A stretch of DNA of 64,000 nt, from positions 620,001 to 684,000 of the forward strand of contig NZ_SSOA01000002.1 of the NCBI RefSeq assembly GCF_004801395.1, written 5' to 3'. A program made the translations under genes and the position numbers. The DNA is from Gillisella terrae. Its GTDB lineage: Bacteria > Pseudomonadota > Alphaproteobacteria > Rhizobiales > Rhizobiaceae. The notes under the pieces are model-generated. The model was given only the letters and a program-made list of their open reading frames with translations. It was not told where the DNA came from and searched no databases. Below are positions 1-8,410 of the stretch, one piece after another (the first letter of the stretch is position 1; every line of letters begins with the position of its first letter).

Positions 1-286
1 CGGCCCGGTCAATGCGCTTGACATTGCGCTTCGCAAGGATCTTGGCAAATTCCAGAGCGAAATTGACGATCTGGAACTGGCGGATTTCAAGGTGCGGATC
101 CTCAACGGCGGCACATCGGCCATCACCCGCGTGCTGATTGAATCCACAGATGCCACGGGTGCGCGCTGGTGGACGGTGGGTGTGTCCGAAAATATCATCG
201 ATGCGTCATTTCAGGCGCTGATGGATGCCATCGTCTATAAACTGATGAAAAATCGGCAGCTTGCTGGCCAGATCGCCGCTGAATAA
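1..286 (+). CDS. cimA: Citramalate synthase, C-terminal end (partial)
   Basis: The reading frame is open from base 2 and runs off the left edge, so only about 94 C-terminal residues are present. They match the regulatory LeuA-dimer domain of (R)-citramalate synthase, which condenses acetyl-CoA and pyruvate in the threonine-independent route to isoleucine. The visible landmarks are GPVNALD, VRILNGG, VLIESTD and [16 protein letters not shown], all typical of the CimA/LeuA allosteric domain. The catalytic TIM barrel lies outside the window. A 2-isopropylmalate synthase is the main alternative, but the VGVSxNIIxASxxAL block favours CimA. The gene is followed 116 bp later by a co-directional permease gene. 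Confidence 0.82.
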   Translation, partial: GPVNALDIALRKDLGKFQSEIDDLELADFKVRILNGGTSAITRVLIESTDATGARWWTVGVSENIIDASFQALMDAIVYKLMKNRQLAGQIAAE

Positions 287-402
287 CACCGATTTCGCTC
301 TTCCATCTCACAGATTGGTGGATGGTTCAAAGAAATGAATTTGTCTTATCCGGTCCCGGCGCTTACCCGATAAGCCATAAAAAAATAGGGATCGGAAACA
401 CC

Positions 403-1299
403 ATGGCAACCGTTACACCTCCAGCCGCGGACAATCGCGACGCTCTTCGCGGTTTTCTGTTTGCGCTCACGGCCTATATCATGTGGGGCTTTCTGCCCTT
501 TTACATGAAAGCCGTTGCCCATATTCCACCCAGCGAGGTCATTTCCCATCGCATTCTGTGGTCCGTGCCGGTGGCGGGTGGGCTGCTTTTGGTCCTGCGC
601 CGCACCGCAGATTTGAAACGCGCGTTGCGCAACCCTAAAATGATTGGCATGGCGGCCATCACGGCCTGCCTGATCAGCATCAACTGGGGCATTTATGTCT
701 GGGCAATTGGCGCGGGCCATGCGCTGGATACCGCTCTTGGCTATTTCATCAATCCGCTGTTTTCGATTCTTCTTGGCGCTGTTTTGCTCAAGGAAAAATT
801 GAAGCCCGCACAGATGGCCGCTCTCGCTCTTGTTATACTGGCTGTGGTGATTTTGACGGTCGAAAATGGCCGCCTGCCAATTGTTGCCCTGAGCCTTACC
901 CTGTCCTGGGGCCTCTATGCACTGTTTCGCAAAACTCTGCCGATTGGCCCCAATCAGGGCTTTTTGCTGGAAGTGCTGCTGCTGGCTCCCTTTGCACTGG
1001 CCTATCTGGTGTATCTGATTGTCACCGGGCAATCGCATTTTGGCGGCACTGCTGGCGATACCGCGCTGTTGGCAGGCAGCGGCCTGATTACCGCCGTTCC
1101 GCTTATTCTCTACGCCAATGGCGCGAAATTGCTGAAACTGTCCACCATTGGCATCATGCAATATATTGCGCCCAGTATGATTTTCCTGATCGCCGTTTTT
1201 GTGTTTGGCGAACCTATGGGCACAGCGAGAGGCATTGCTTTTCCGCTGATCTGGACAGCGCTGGTGATCTACACGCTGCCCATGCTCAAGCGCAGATGA
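403..1299 (+). CDS. rarD: EamA-family permease, RarD type
   Basis: A 298-residue inner-membrane protein of the drug/metabolite transporter superfamily. It has about ten hydrophobic helices, and the N-terminal RGFLFALTAYIMWGFLPFY and SHRILWSVP blocks are characteristic of RarD (chloramphenicol-sensitive protein). Family members are presumed to move small metabolites, and the substrate cannot be read from the sequence. The ATG at 403 was chosen over an upstream in-frame start at 322 because family members begin shortly before the first helix, and a purine-rich stretch precedes it. The stop codon abuts the stop of the convergent LOG-family gene with no spacer. Confidence 0.85.
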   Translation: MATVTPPAADNRDALRGFLFALTAYIMWGFLPFYMKAVAHIPPSEVISHRILWSVPVAGGLLLVLRRTADLKRALRNPKMIGMAAITACLISINWGIYVWAIGAGHALDTALGYFINPLFSILLGAVLLKEKLKPAQMAALALVILAVVILTVENGRLPIVALSLTLSWGLYALFRKTLPIGPNQGFLLEVLLLAPFALAYLVYLIVTGQSHFGGTAGDTALLAGSGLITAVPLILYANGAKLLKLSTIGIMQYIAPSMIFLIAVFVFGEPMGTARGIAFPLIWTALVIYTLPMLKRR

Positions 1300-1920
1300 T
1301 TACATCTTGGACACCACAGATGCATCCCCCTCGGGTGCGTCTGTCTCTGCCCATCGATCCATGATCATCGGAATGATATGCTCGATATCATCGATCACCA
1401 TGGGCTGAACCCGGTGCGCGGTGTGCACAAAGCCCTCATCGGTCATGTGCCCCAGAAGATCCAGCATCGGCTTCCAGAAATCGTTGATGTTGGCGAAAAC
1501 CATCGGCTTTTCGTGGCGGCCAAGCTGGCCCCAGGTCATGATTTCCACGATTTCTTCCAGCGTGCCAATGCCGCCCGGAAGCGTCACAAAGGCGTCGGCG
1601 CGCTCAAACATCTTGTGTTTGCGCTGGTGCATATCCTGCGTGATAATCAACTCGCTCAAATCGCCGAGGGAATCATGGGTGGCTTCCATATCCATCAAAA
1701 ATTCCGGAATAATGCCGGTGACATGGCCGCCGCTGTCCAGCACACCTTTTGCCACGGCCCCCATGATGCCTTTGGTGCCACCACCATAAACAAGCGAAAG
1801 ACCATGGGCCGCAATGGATTGGCCAAGGGCGCGGCCCGCCGCCATGTAAGCCGGATCACGCCCCGGCCTTGAGCCGCAATAAACACAAATGGATCGAATC
1901 GTAGAGATATTTTTCGTCAT
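1300..1920 (-). CDS. LOG-family protein (cytokinin riboside 5'-monophosphate phosphoribohydrolase-like)
   Basis: A 206-residue Rossmann-fold protein of the LOG family, often mislabelled lysine decarboxylase. The phosphoribohydrolase motif PGGIGTLEE is at residues 115-123, GGGTKGIMG is at about 47-54, and the conserved Arg-Lys pair of the active site is at 100-101. Family members hydrolyse the N-glycosidic bond of nucleoside 5'-monophosphates; in plants and plant-associated microbes this releases active cytokinin bases. The ATG at 1920 was chosen because it directly precedes the conserved IRSICVYCGS strand; an open extension to 2040 has no family similarity. A function in general nucleotide clean-up is equally possible. 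Confidence 0.88.
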   Translation of the reverse strand: MTKNISTIRSICVYCGSRPGRDPAYMAAGRALGQSIAAHGLSLVYGGGTKGIMGAVAKGVLDSGGHVTGIIPEFLMDMEATHDSLGDLSELIITQDMHQRKHKMFERADAFVTLPGGIGTLEEIVEIMTWGQLGRHEKPMVFANINDFWKPMLDLLGHMTDEGFVHTAHRVQPMVIDDIEHIIPMIMDRWAETDAPEGDASVVSKM

Positions 1921-2078
1921 GGCTGTAAATGACAACGACAATCCGTTCCGGTCAACAAAATTGACGAATAGTCTTGGATGGTGATGGGCAAAGGCCTTAC
2001 ACTGCTTGTTAAAAGCGCTGGGAAACGCTAGCAATTCCAATGGATATGGCGGAATTTTCCGCGTGGAGATTTTTGATT

Positions 2079-4073
2079 ATGAAAAACCGTGCCGGTTGGC
2101 TGGCTTTGGGCGTGCTTGCCATTGCGACAATATTGATGGTGTTTTTCGTGCTTCCGCAGCTTCGCGGAACTAATCAAACGGCAGAAAAGCCGCAAGCTCA
2201 AGCACCTGCGCAAGTGCCACAGACAACGGCTGCCAAACCTGAAGCCGCGGTCGCAGACGATCAGGTCGCGAGCGGCAAGATGAAGCGGCTTTCCACTGAA
2301 GCCGAAAAATCGGTGGCAGCGCTTGAAGCTCTTTTTGCCGACCAGAAGATCCCAGAAGCCAGTGTCTATGCTTCCAGCCGCCTGGCTGCCATGACCGCAC
2401 TCAAGGCATTGGCCGAGATCGACATTCCAACCAGTCTCGAAGCCAATTTGGCCGATAGTATGACCAAGGCCAAGGCAATGGCCTCCAAGGCGCTGCAACT
2501 TCTCATTAAGCTACCCTCCGCGCCCGAGGATGCAGCAGGCATGATTGTCAATATTGGTCGCGCCCTGCATGGTGAACCTGAACTGGCAGCAAAAGATGAC
2601 GGCAAACCGAAATTTGGCGTGTTGCGTGTTGAAAAAGACGGCTCGACCGTGATCGCTGGCAATGCCGCACCGGGCACCAAGCTGGATGTTCTCGATGGCG
2701 ACAAAACCATCGCCACCACAACGGTTTCGCCCAATGGTGATTTCGCCATTGTGCTCGACAAGCCTTTGACACCCGGTGACCATGTTCTGGATCTGCAATC
2801 GACCAGCCAGGACGGCAAGGTCGTGAGATCACAGGAACAGGCGACCATTTCGGTTCCTGATCGCCAAAATGGCGATGTCTTGGCCATGGTCAGCAAACCC
2901 GGCGAAGCCAGCCGCCTGATGACAGTGCCAAAAGGCACCGCAGAGGGAGCAGAAGAAAAGGTTAATGCCGATAAACAGGGGCGCGTTCCGGCTGAAACAA
3001 AAGATACGACACCACCTGTGCCATCCACGGCACCTCCTGCGCCAACGCCACCGGTAGCCCCCGCCGATGCTGCCGCAGCACCAAATGCCGCAGCACAAAA
3101 CGAGCAGCTGCAAATCACAGCCGTGGAACTTGAGGGCGACAAGATATTTGTAGCTGGCACTGCGCCTAAAAACAGCAGTGTGACGGCCTATGCCGACGGC
3201 AAACAAATTGGCTCTTCCGACGTTGATGGCAAGGGTCACTTCGTGGTCGAGGGCGAAATGGCGATTTCCGTCGGTCAGCACATTATCAGTGTCGATCTGA
3301 AAGATGCCAACGGCAAGGTAACATTGCGGGCTTCGGTTCCATTCAATCGCCCGGCAGGTGATCAGGTGTCAGTTGTTGCGCCTGAAAAACAGCCGGAATC
3401 CGCGGGCAGTCCTGTCAGTGCCGCATCCGTCGACAGCAATCTGTTTGATCGCCAGCGCGACACATTGGCAAAGTCCTTTGCACTTCTGAGCAATCTTTTT
3501 GCCGACGGGAAAACCCCATCGCTTGAAAGTCTGGCAGCGTCGCGCTCGGCGTTGGAATTTGCTCTGAAAGCCGTTGCAGATTTCAGGCCCACGCCCAGCA
3601 CCAATGCTGCGGACACAAGCTTCATGATGCGCATGGCCGAAAATGCCGGCAAGGCGCAGGCTGCTTTGAAAAAGGTGGAGCCAGCATCGGTGAAAAGCAT
3701 GGCGGCTGCCCTGCCAGAGCTTGGCAAACTGGTCCAGGCTGCGCTGGAACCCATGCCAAATGCCGCACAGGTGGCAGCGGCGCAGACCGCGACACCCACA
3801 GACGGCTCTGCACCACCGACGATTTCGCAAGAGCCGCTTGAGCCAAGCAGCAACACGGTTATCATCCGTCGCGGTGATACATTGTGGCAGATCTCACGGC
3901 GCGTCTATGGTCAGGGTGTGCGCTACACCACGATTTACATGGCCAATGCAGAGCAAATCACCAATCCAGACCTGATTGAGCCCGGCCAGACCTTTACCGT
4001 GCCTGACAAGGCACTGCCGGAAAGCGAAGCTGAAGCTATCCATCGCAAATGGATGGAGCGGCATAAGCACTGA
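2079..4073 (+). CDS. LysM-domain, Ig-like-repeat membrane-anchored protein
   Basis: A 664-residue protein, probably anchored by one N-terminal helix (residues about 5-27) with the remainder in the periplasm. Two segments around residues 195-270 and 345-425 read like bacterial Ig-like modules (AGNAAPGTKLDVLDGDK, AGTAPKNSSVTAYADGK). A Pro/Ala-rich linker lies between them. A LysM domain at 594-643 (RRGDTLWQISRRVYGQG) should bind peptidoglycan or related glycans. The ATG at 2079 has GTGGAG upstream. The architecture matches a family common in Rhizobiales with no established function; a role in envelope organisation is inference. An intrinsic terminator follows at 4141. Confidence 0.8.
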   Translation: MKNRAGWLALGVLAIATILMVFFVLPQLRGTNQTAEKPQAQAPAQVPQTTAAKPEAAVADDQVASGKMKRLSTEAEKSVAALEALFADQKIPEASVYASSRLAAMTALKALAEIDIPTSLEANLADSMTKAKAMASKALQLLIKLPSAPEDAAGMIVNIGRALHGEPELAAKDDGKPKFGVLRVEKDGSTVIAGNAAPGTKLDVLDGDKTIATTTVSPNGDFAIVLDKPLTPGDHVLDLQSTSQDGKVVRSQEQATISVPDRQNGDVLAMVSKPGEASRLMTVPKGTAEGAEEKVNADKQGRVPAETKDTTPPVPSTAPPAPTPPVAPADAAAAPNAAAQNEQLQITAVELEGDKIFVAGTAPKNSSVTAYADGKQIGSSDVDGKGHFVVEGEMAISVGQHIISVDLKDANGKVTLRASVPFNRPAGDQVSVVAPEKQPESAGSPVSAASVDSNLFDRQRDTLAKSFALLSNLFADGKTPSLESLAASRSALEFALKAVADFRPTPSTNAADTSFMMRMAENAGKAQAALKKVEPASVKSMAAALPELGKLVQAALEPMPNAAQVAAAQTATPTDGSAPPTISQEPLEPSSNTVIIRRGDTLWQISRRVYGQGVRYTTIYMANAEQITNPDLIEPGQTFTVPDKALPESEAEAIHRKWMERHKH

Positions 4074-4140
4074 CACGTGCTTCAAAAGCGTTGATTGAAA
4101 ACCAGCGCTTTGCTCCTTATATTATGCAAATACCATTGAG

Positions 4141-4167
4141 GCGGCCTTTCAGGCCGCTTCTTCTTTT
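4141..4167 (+). terminator. Intrinsic terminator after the LysM gene
   Basis: A GC-rich hairpin with arms GCGGCCT and AGGCCGC and a three-base loop is followed by a pyrimidine-rich run with several T residues. It lies 68 bp after the LysM gene stop and 63 bp before the exporter start, so it probably separates the two transcripts. Confidence 0.75.
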
Positions 4168-4229
4168 CGGCCCCCTCAGGGTCTGCCGGCCAGTTTCTTT
4201 GTGTCGGCATGTCAGCAGGAACAAGCAGC

Positions 4230-6116
4230 ATGCATCAGAAGGTCAAAACGGTCTCTCCGGACTCCGGCAATCCGTGGCATACGATCCGCAATCTCTGGCC
4301 TTATATGTGGCCAGCCGAGCGCACTGATCTGAAATTACGGGTGGTGTGGGCCAGTATTTTTCTGGTGCTGGCCAAGGCTGTATTGATGTTCGTTCCCTAT
4401 TTTTTCAAATGGGCAACCGATGCCTTGAACGGCAAAATGGATGCAAGCGGGCTGTTGCCAGCCTTCATGCTCTCGGCTGTGATGCTTGTTCTGGCCTATA
4501 ATCTGGCCCGTATTCTGCAATGGGGCCTCAATCAGCTGCGCGATGCGCTGTTTGCCAGTGTTGGTCAATATGCGGTGCGCAGGCTGGCCTACAAGACTTT
4601 TGTGCACATGCATCAGCTGTCTTTGCGCTTTCATCTTGAGCGCAAAACCGGCGGTCTATCGCGCATTATTGAGCGCGGCACCAAGGGCATTGAAACCATT
4701 GTCCGCTATACCATCCTCAACTCCATTCCAACTGTGCTCGAATTTGCACTGACGGCTGGAATCTTCTGGTGGGGCTATGGTTTTTCCTATCTCGCCGTGA
4801 CCGCTATCACCGTGGTTGTCTACTGTTGGTATACGGTCAAAGCCTCCGATTGGCGCATTGGCATTCGCCGCGCCATGAACACCAGCGACACCGATGCCAA
4901 TGTTAAAGCGATCGATTCGCTTTTGAATTTCGAAACCGTCAAATATTTCGGCAATGAACAAATGGAAGCGCGGCGCTTTGACGCCTCCATGGCGCGCTAT
5001 GAAAAAGCCGCAACTCAGGTCTGGACATCCTTAGGCTGGCTCAACTTCGGCCAAGGGCTTATTTTTGGCATCGGCATGACGGTGATGCTGGCCATGTCGG
5101 CCATGGCGGTGCAGCGTGGCGAGCAGACCATTGGCGATTTCGTGTTTGTCAACGCTCTGCTGTTGCAGCTCTCTGTGCCTTTGAATTTCATTGGCATGCT
5201 TTATCGCGAAATTCGCCAAGGATTGACCGATATTGAGCAAATGTTTGACCTTCTCGCAGTTGAGCCGGAGGTGCGCGATGCGGCTGATGCCGTGCCGCTG
5301 ACGATCGACAAGGGCGCGATCGTGTTTGACAATGTTCACTTCGCCTATGATCCCGCCCGCCCGATCCTCAAAGGCGTGTCCTTCACCGTGCCGGCTGGCA
5401 AGACGGTGGCGGTGGTGGGGCCTTCCGGCGCTGGCAAATCGACGATTTCGCGTCTGCTCTATCGGTTTTACGACGTGCAAAGCGGCTCTATCAGCGTTGA
5501 TGGGCAGGATGTGCGCGCAATCACGCAAACCTCCTTGCGCAGCGCCATCGGCATGGTGCCCCAAGATACGGTGCTGTTTAACGATACCATCGCCTATAAT
5601 ATTCGCTATGGGCGGCCCGATGCCACACAAGAGCAGATCGAGGCGGCGGCCGATATTGCGCAAATCAGCCGCTCGATCAAAGATCTGCCACAGGGCTATG
5701 ACACAATGGTGGGTGAGCGTGGCCTGAAACTGTCTGGCGGTGAAAAGCAGCGCGTGGCCATTGCCCGCACGGTTTTGAAAGCACCACCGATTCTCATTCT
5801 GGATGAAGCAACATCGGCGCTGGACACCACCACCGAGCAGGAAATTCAGGCAGCGCTTGATGTGGTATCGCAAAACAGAACCACGTTGGTCATTGCCCAT
5901 CGCCTGTCCACGGTGATTGGTGCTGACGAAATCATTGTGCTGAAAGCCGGAGAGATTGCCGAGCGTGGCACGCACGCGCAGCTTCTGGAGCAAAACGGTC
6001 TTTACGCCTCGATGTGGAACCGCCAGCGCGAGGCTATTCAGGCCGAAGAACAGTTGCGTCTGGTGCGCGAGAGCGATGAATTAGGCGTGGTCACCCGGCT
6101 TCCGCCCGCAGTATGA
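4230..6116 (+). CDS. Atm1-type ABC exporter (fused permease and ATPase)
   Basis: A 628-residue half-transporter. A six-helix permease domain spans about residues 30-320 and an ATPase domain about 355-595. Walker A is GPSGAGKST, the signature is LSGGEKQR, Walker B is ILILDEATSALD and the H-loop is IAHRLST. The permease sequence, with NLWPYMWP and the ETVKYFGNE block, is that of the Atm1/HMT1 group, which exports glutathione-linked sulfur or metal conjugates in mitochondria and alphaproteobacteria. It should function as a homodimer. The ATG at 4230 is preferred to 4209 because AGGA lies about nine bases upstream. Confidence 0.88.
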   Translation: MHQKVKTVSPDSGNPWHTIRNLWPYMWPAERTDLKLRVVWASIFLVLAKAVLMFVPYFFKWATDALNGKMDASGLLPAFMLSAVMLVLAYNLARILQWGLNQLRDALFASVGQYAVRRLAYKTFVHMHQLSLRFHLERKTGGLSRIIERGTKGIETIVRYTILNSIPTVLEFALTAGIFWWGYGFSYLAVTAITVVVYCWYTVKASDWRIGIRRAMNTSDTDANVKAIDSLLNFETVKYFGNEQMEARRFDASMARYEKAATQVWTSLGWLNFGQGLIFGIGMTVMLAMSAMAVQRGEQTIGDFVFVNALLLQLSVPLNFIGMLYREIRQGLTDIEQMFDLLAVEPEVRDAADAVPLTIDKGAIVFDNVHFAYDPARPILKGVSFTVPAGKTVAVVGPSGAGKSTISRLLYRFYDVQSGSISVDGQDVRAITQTSLRSAIGMVPQDTVLFNDTIAYNIRYGRPDATQEQIEAAADIAQISRSIKDLPQGYDTMVGERGLKLSGGEKQRVAIARTVLKAPPILILDEATSALDTTTEQEIQAALDVVSQNRTTLVIAHRLSTVIGADEIIVLKAGEIAERGTHAQLLEQNGLYASMWNRQREAIQAEEQLRLVRESDELGVVTRLPPAV

Positions 6117-6246
6117 TACCAAGGCTCGAAGACCAAGTATCATTTTCAATGAATCCTGGTCTGAGGCCAAAAACGGCATCGCCATTGCCCCGAGCGCCGT
6201 TTCGGGGTAGTCAGCTTAGCTTAGTTTGTCAGGAGAAGTCCCACCG

Positions 6247-6945
6247 ATGTCCTTGTTTAATACCATCAGAAACACCATTGTTCCTGTGCACAAGGAGGGC
6301 TACCCCTTTGTTGCCGCCTTTTTTGCAGGCTCGCTGGTGCTGGGCTGGCTCTGGGAACCCCTCTTTTGGGTCGGTATGGTTTTGACCCTCTGGTGCGCTT
6401 ATTTCTTCCGGGATCCAGAGCGTGTGACACCGCAAGATGATGATCTGGTGATCAGCCCGGCAGATGGTCGCGTTTCTTCCATTCAAATGGTCGTGCCACC
6501 GGCAGAGCTTAATCTGTCAACCGAGCCGATGCTGCGCATCACCATTTTCATGAACGTGTTTGATTGCCACATCAATCGCGCACCGGTGCGTGGCAAGGTC
6601 AACCATGTGGTTTATCGCGAAGGCCAGTTTCTCAATGCGGAACTGGATAAGGCCAGCATCGACAATGAGCGCAACAGTCTGGTGATTGAAAGCCCGCGTG
6701 GCAATATTGGCGTGGTGCAGATTGCCGGGCTGGTGGCGCGTCGCATTCTTTGCTGGACAGCGCCTTTCCAGACATTGGAGCCGGGTGAGCGCTTCGGCCT
6801 CATTCGTTTCGGCTCCCGTCTGGATGTTTTCCTGCCCGCAGGGGCAGAGCCGCGTGTTTCGCTTGGTCAACGCTCCGTTGGCGGCGAAACGGTGATTGCA
6901 GAATATGGCTCCGCCAAGGGCCCGGTCATCAGCCGCCGCAGCTAA
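6247..6945 (+). CDS. psd: Phosphatidylserine decarboxylase proenzyme
   Basis: A 232-residue short-form decarboxylase that turns phosphatidylserine into phosphatidylethanolamine at the inner membrane. Two hydrophobic segments are near the N-terminus (residues about 20-60). [16 protein letters not shown] contains the conserved catalytic His region. The self-cleavage site is Gly189-Ser190 in IRFGSRLD, where the Ser becomes the pyruvoyl prosthetic group. The length is typical of rhizobial Psd. AGGAG precedes the ATG at 6247. It lies directly upstream of pssA, so the two successive steps of phosphatidylethanolamine synthesis are adjacent. Confidence 0.95.
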   Translation: MSLFNTIRNTIVPVHKEGYPFVAAFFAGSLVLGWLWEPLFWVGMVLTLWCAYFFRDPERVTPQDDDLVISPADGRVSSIQMVVPPAELNLSTEPMLRITIFMNVFDCHINRAPVRGKVNHVVYREGQFLNAELDKASIDNERNSLVIESPRGNIGVVQIAGLVARRILCWTAPFQTLEPGERFGLIRFGSRLDVFLPAGAEPRVSLGQRSVGGETVIAEYGSAKGPVISRRS

Positions 6946-6957
6946 GAGGTCTGGCAC

Positions 6958-6990
6958 TGTCCGGTTCAGGTTGAACCGGACAGATTTCTT
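6958..6990 (+). terminator. Hairpin between psd and pssA
   Basis: Perfect 11-bp arms TGTCCGGTTCA and TGAACCGGACA enclose a three-base loop, followed by a short T-rich tail. It may act as a partial terminator or RNA-stabilising hairpin between psd and pssA. A diverged copy of the same inverted repeat lies just downstream of pssA. Confidence 0.5.
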
Positions 6991-7028
6991 ATTTTCGTTT
7001 GTCTTTTCGAGAAAAGCAGAAATTTTGC

Positions 7029-7901
7029 ATGAGCAATGACACAGAACAGCCGCAAGACCTTCATGCGAAAGAGGTGCACGCGCAGGACGTGAACGACGCC
7101 TCCCGCGGTCCGCGCCTGCGCGAGATTCCGCTGCGGCTGATGGTGCCAAACCTGATCACGGTTCTGGCCATTTGTGCGGGCCTGACCGGGGTTCGTCTTG
7201 CCTTTGAGGCCAAGTTTGAACTGGCCGTCAGCATGGTGCTGGTTGCCGCTTTTCTGGATGGCATTGATGGCCGCGTCGCACGTCTGATGAAGGCCACCTC
7301 CAAATTTGGTGCCCAGATGGATTCGCTGGCCGACATCGTCAATTTCGGCGTGGCACCCGGTCTGGTGCTCTATGTGTTTATTCTCGACAAAGCCCATTCG
7401 TTTGGCTGGATTGCCGCTTTGGTCTTTGCCATTTCCGCAGGCCTCCGGCTGGCCCGTTTCAATGTCATGGAAGAAAGTGCGGCAAAAGCACCGTGGCAGA
7501 AGGAATATTTCGTCGGTGTGCCGGCCCCCGCTGGCGCACTTTTGGTGATGCTGCCGATTTACTTGAGCTTTCTGGGTGTGGACGCCACGCCGGGGTTTGC
7601 TTTTGCCTCGGCGGGCTACACTATGTTGATCGCATTTTTGCTGATCAGCCGCCTCCCCGTCTGGTCTGGTAAATCAGAAAAAAAGGTGCGCCGCGATCTC
7701 GTCCTGCCCCTGACAATTGGTGTTGTTCTCTATGTTGCACTGTTGATGAGCTATACGTGGGAGGTGTTGTCCGCCACCGTTATCATCTATCTGATGACAC
7801 TGCCGTTTGGAGCGCGCGCCTGGAGACGCAAATACGGCACCTTGACGATCAATGAAGAGGCGGACAACCACAATGCGTCGGGTATGGACCGGGGCCTTTA
7901 G
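7029..7901 (+). CDS. pssA: CDP-diacylglycerol--serine O-phosphatidyltransferase
   Basis: A 290-residue integral membrane enzyme that joins serine to CDP-diacylglycerol, giving phosphatidylserine for Psd. The CDP-alcohol phosphotransferase signature is intact: DGRVARLMKATSKF, then G, three residues, D, three residues, D (the DGx2ARx8Gx3Dx3D pattern, about residues 80-102). Several hydrophobic helices follow. The ATG at 7029 is preferred over a TTG at 6999 because the latter lies in the hairpin region after psd. The hydrophilic N-terminal 35 residues are usual for rhizobial members. Confidence 0.93.
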   Translation: MSNDTEQPQDLHAKEVHAQDVNDASRGPRLREIPLRLMVPNLITVLAICAGLTGVRLAFEAKFELAVSMVLVAAFLDGIDGRVARLMKATSKFGAQMDSLADIVNFGVAPGLVLYVFILDKAHSFGWIAALVFAISAGLRLARFNVMEESAAKAPWQKEYFVGVPAPAGALLVMLPIYLSFLGVDATPGFAFASAGYTMLIAFLLISRLPVWSGKSEKKVRRDLVLPLTIGVVLYVALLMSYTWEVLSATVIIYLMTLPFGARAWRRKYGTLTINEEADNHNASGMDRGL

Positions 7902-8001
7902 AGTTTGTCAGGGAAAAGTGGAATCCGGTTTTCCCGAATAGACAAACGAAAACACGGGAATCGAGAGTCTGTCTGGTTCAATTTGAACCTGACAGATTCT
8001 A
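7902..8001 (+). repeat. Downstream repeat with diverged pssA-flanking inverted repeat
   Basis: The 100 bp after pssA contain a short repeat around GGAAAAGTGGAATCCGG and an imperfect inverted repeat (7970-7994) with arms TGTCTGGTTCA and TGAACCTGACA. That inverted repeat is a one-mismatch relative of the one between psd and pssA. Sequences of this look recur between genes in rhizobial chromosomes; that statement is from memory and not verified here. The rest of the stretch to 8264 holds a RIME-like element and two tandem 20-bp repeats. Confidence 0.5.
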
Positions 8002-8105
8002 CTGCATAAGTCCTTAAATCGGAATCGATTTAAGGTGAAAATTATGCAGCAGATTTAAAGTGTTACAGCGTCCTTTGTTCGCCATATTTGGCGCACGGCG
8101 CTGTA
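8002..8105 (-). repeat. RIME-like element, copy 1 (order B-A)
   Basis: A two-palindrome intergenic element. Module B starts CTGCATAAG and closes with ATTATGCAG around a TTAAATCGGAATCGATTTAA core. Module A runs from TTACAGCGTCC to GGCGCTGTA around CGCCATATTTGGCG. This copy has the asymmetric arms (CCTTTG on one side, CGG on the other). It lies between pssA and a small co-directional gene. Confidence 0.85.
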
Positions 8106-8119
8106 GGGCGGTGGCATGG

Positions 8120-8159
8120 CGCAATCCGTTCACAAAAGTCGCAATCCGTTCACAAAATA
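8120..8159. repeat. Two tandem 20-bp direct repeats
   Basis: The 18 bases CGCAATCCGTTCACAAAA occur twice in tandem with an exact 20-bp period, 106 bp before the start of a 46-residue gene. The spacing of about two helical turns would place two protein sites on one DNA face. No other copy was noticed in the window. Confidence 0.7.
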
Positions 8160-8264
8160 TGCCAGACTTTGATTTAAATTAAGTTGCCATGGTCATGGAT
8201 TTGTCATGTTCTTCCCAGAGTGAGCAGCCAACAAGAGACTGCCAAACGAGGAGGCACCATCACC

Positions 8265-8405
8265 ATGACCGCAAACACCAACACGATAGCTCGGCCAACA
8301 GTCGTACAGACAAAACTGTCTGACAATTACCGCCCGATTGGTCTGAAAGCCGTTATTGCCGCAGCCTTGATGACACCGAAGACTGCAAAGAAAAAATCGG
8401 CTTAA
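8265..8405 (+). CDS. Small hypothetical protein, 46 aa
   Basis: A 46-residue basic protein (MTANTNTIARPTVVQTKLSD at the start, MTPKTAKKKSA at the end) with a short hydrophobic patch, LKAVIAAALM. The ATG at 8265 has an excellent ribosome-binding site, GAGGAGG, about nine bases upstream. A longer in-frame ORF from 8184 would start without such a site. No family is recognised. Two tandem 20-bp repeats lie upstream. The strong translation signal is the main evidence that it is real. Confidence 0.55.
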   Translation: MTANTNTIARPTVVQTKLSDNYRPIGLKAVIAAALMTPKTAKKKSA

Positions 8406-8410
8406 CACGC

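Noticed and set aside
346-1161. Long minus-strand ORF of 271 codons opposite the RarD-type gene
   Set aside because: Antisense shadow of a clear membrane protein; low-complexity Gln/His/Gly-rich translation without any family pattern.
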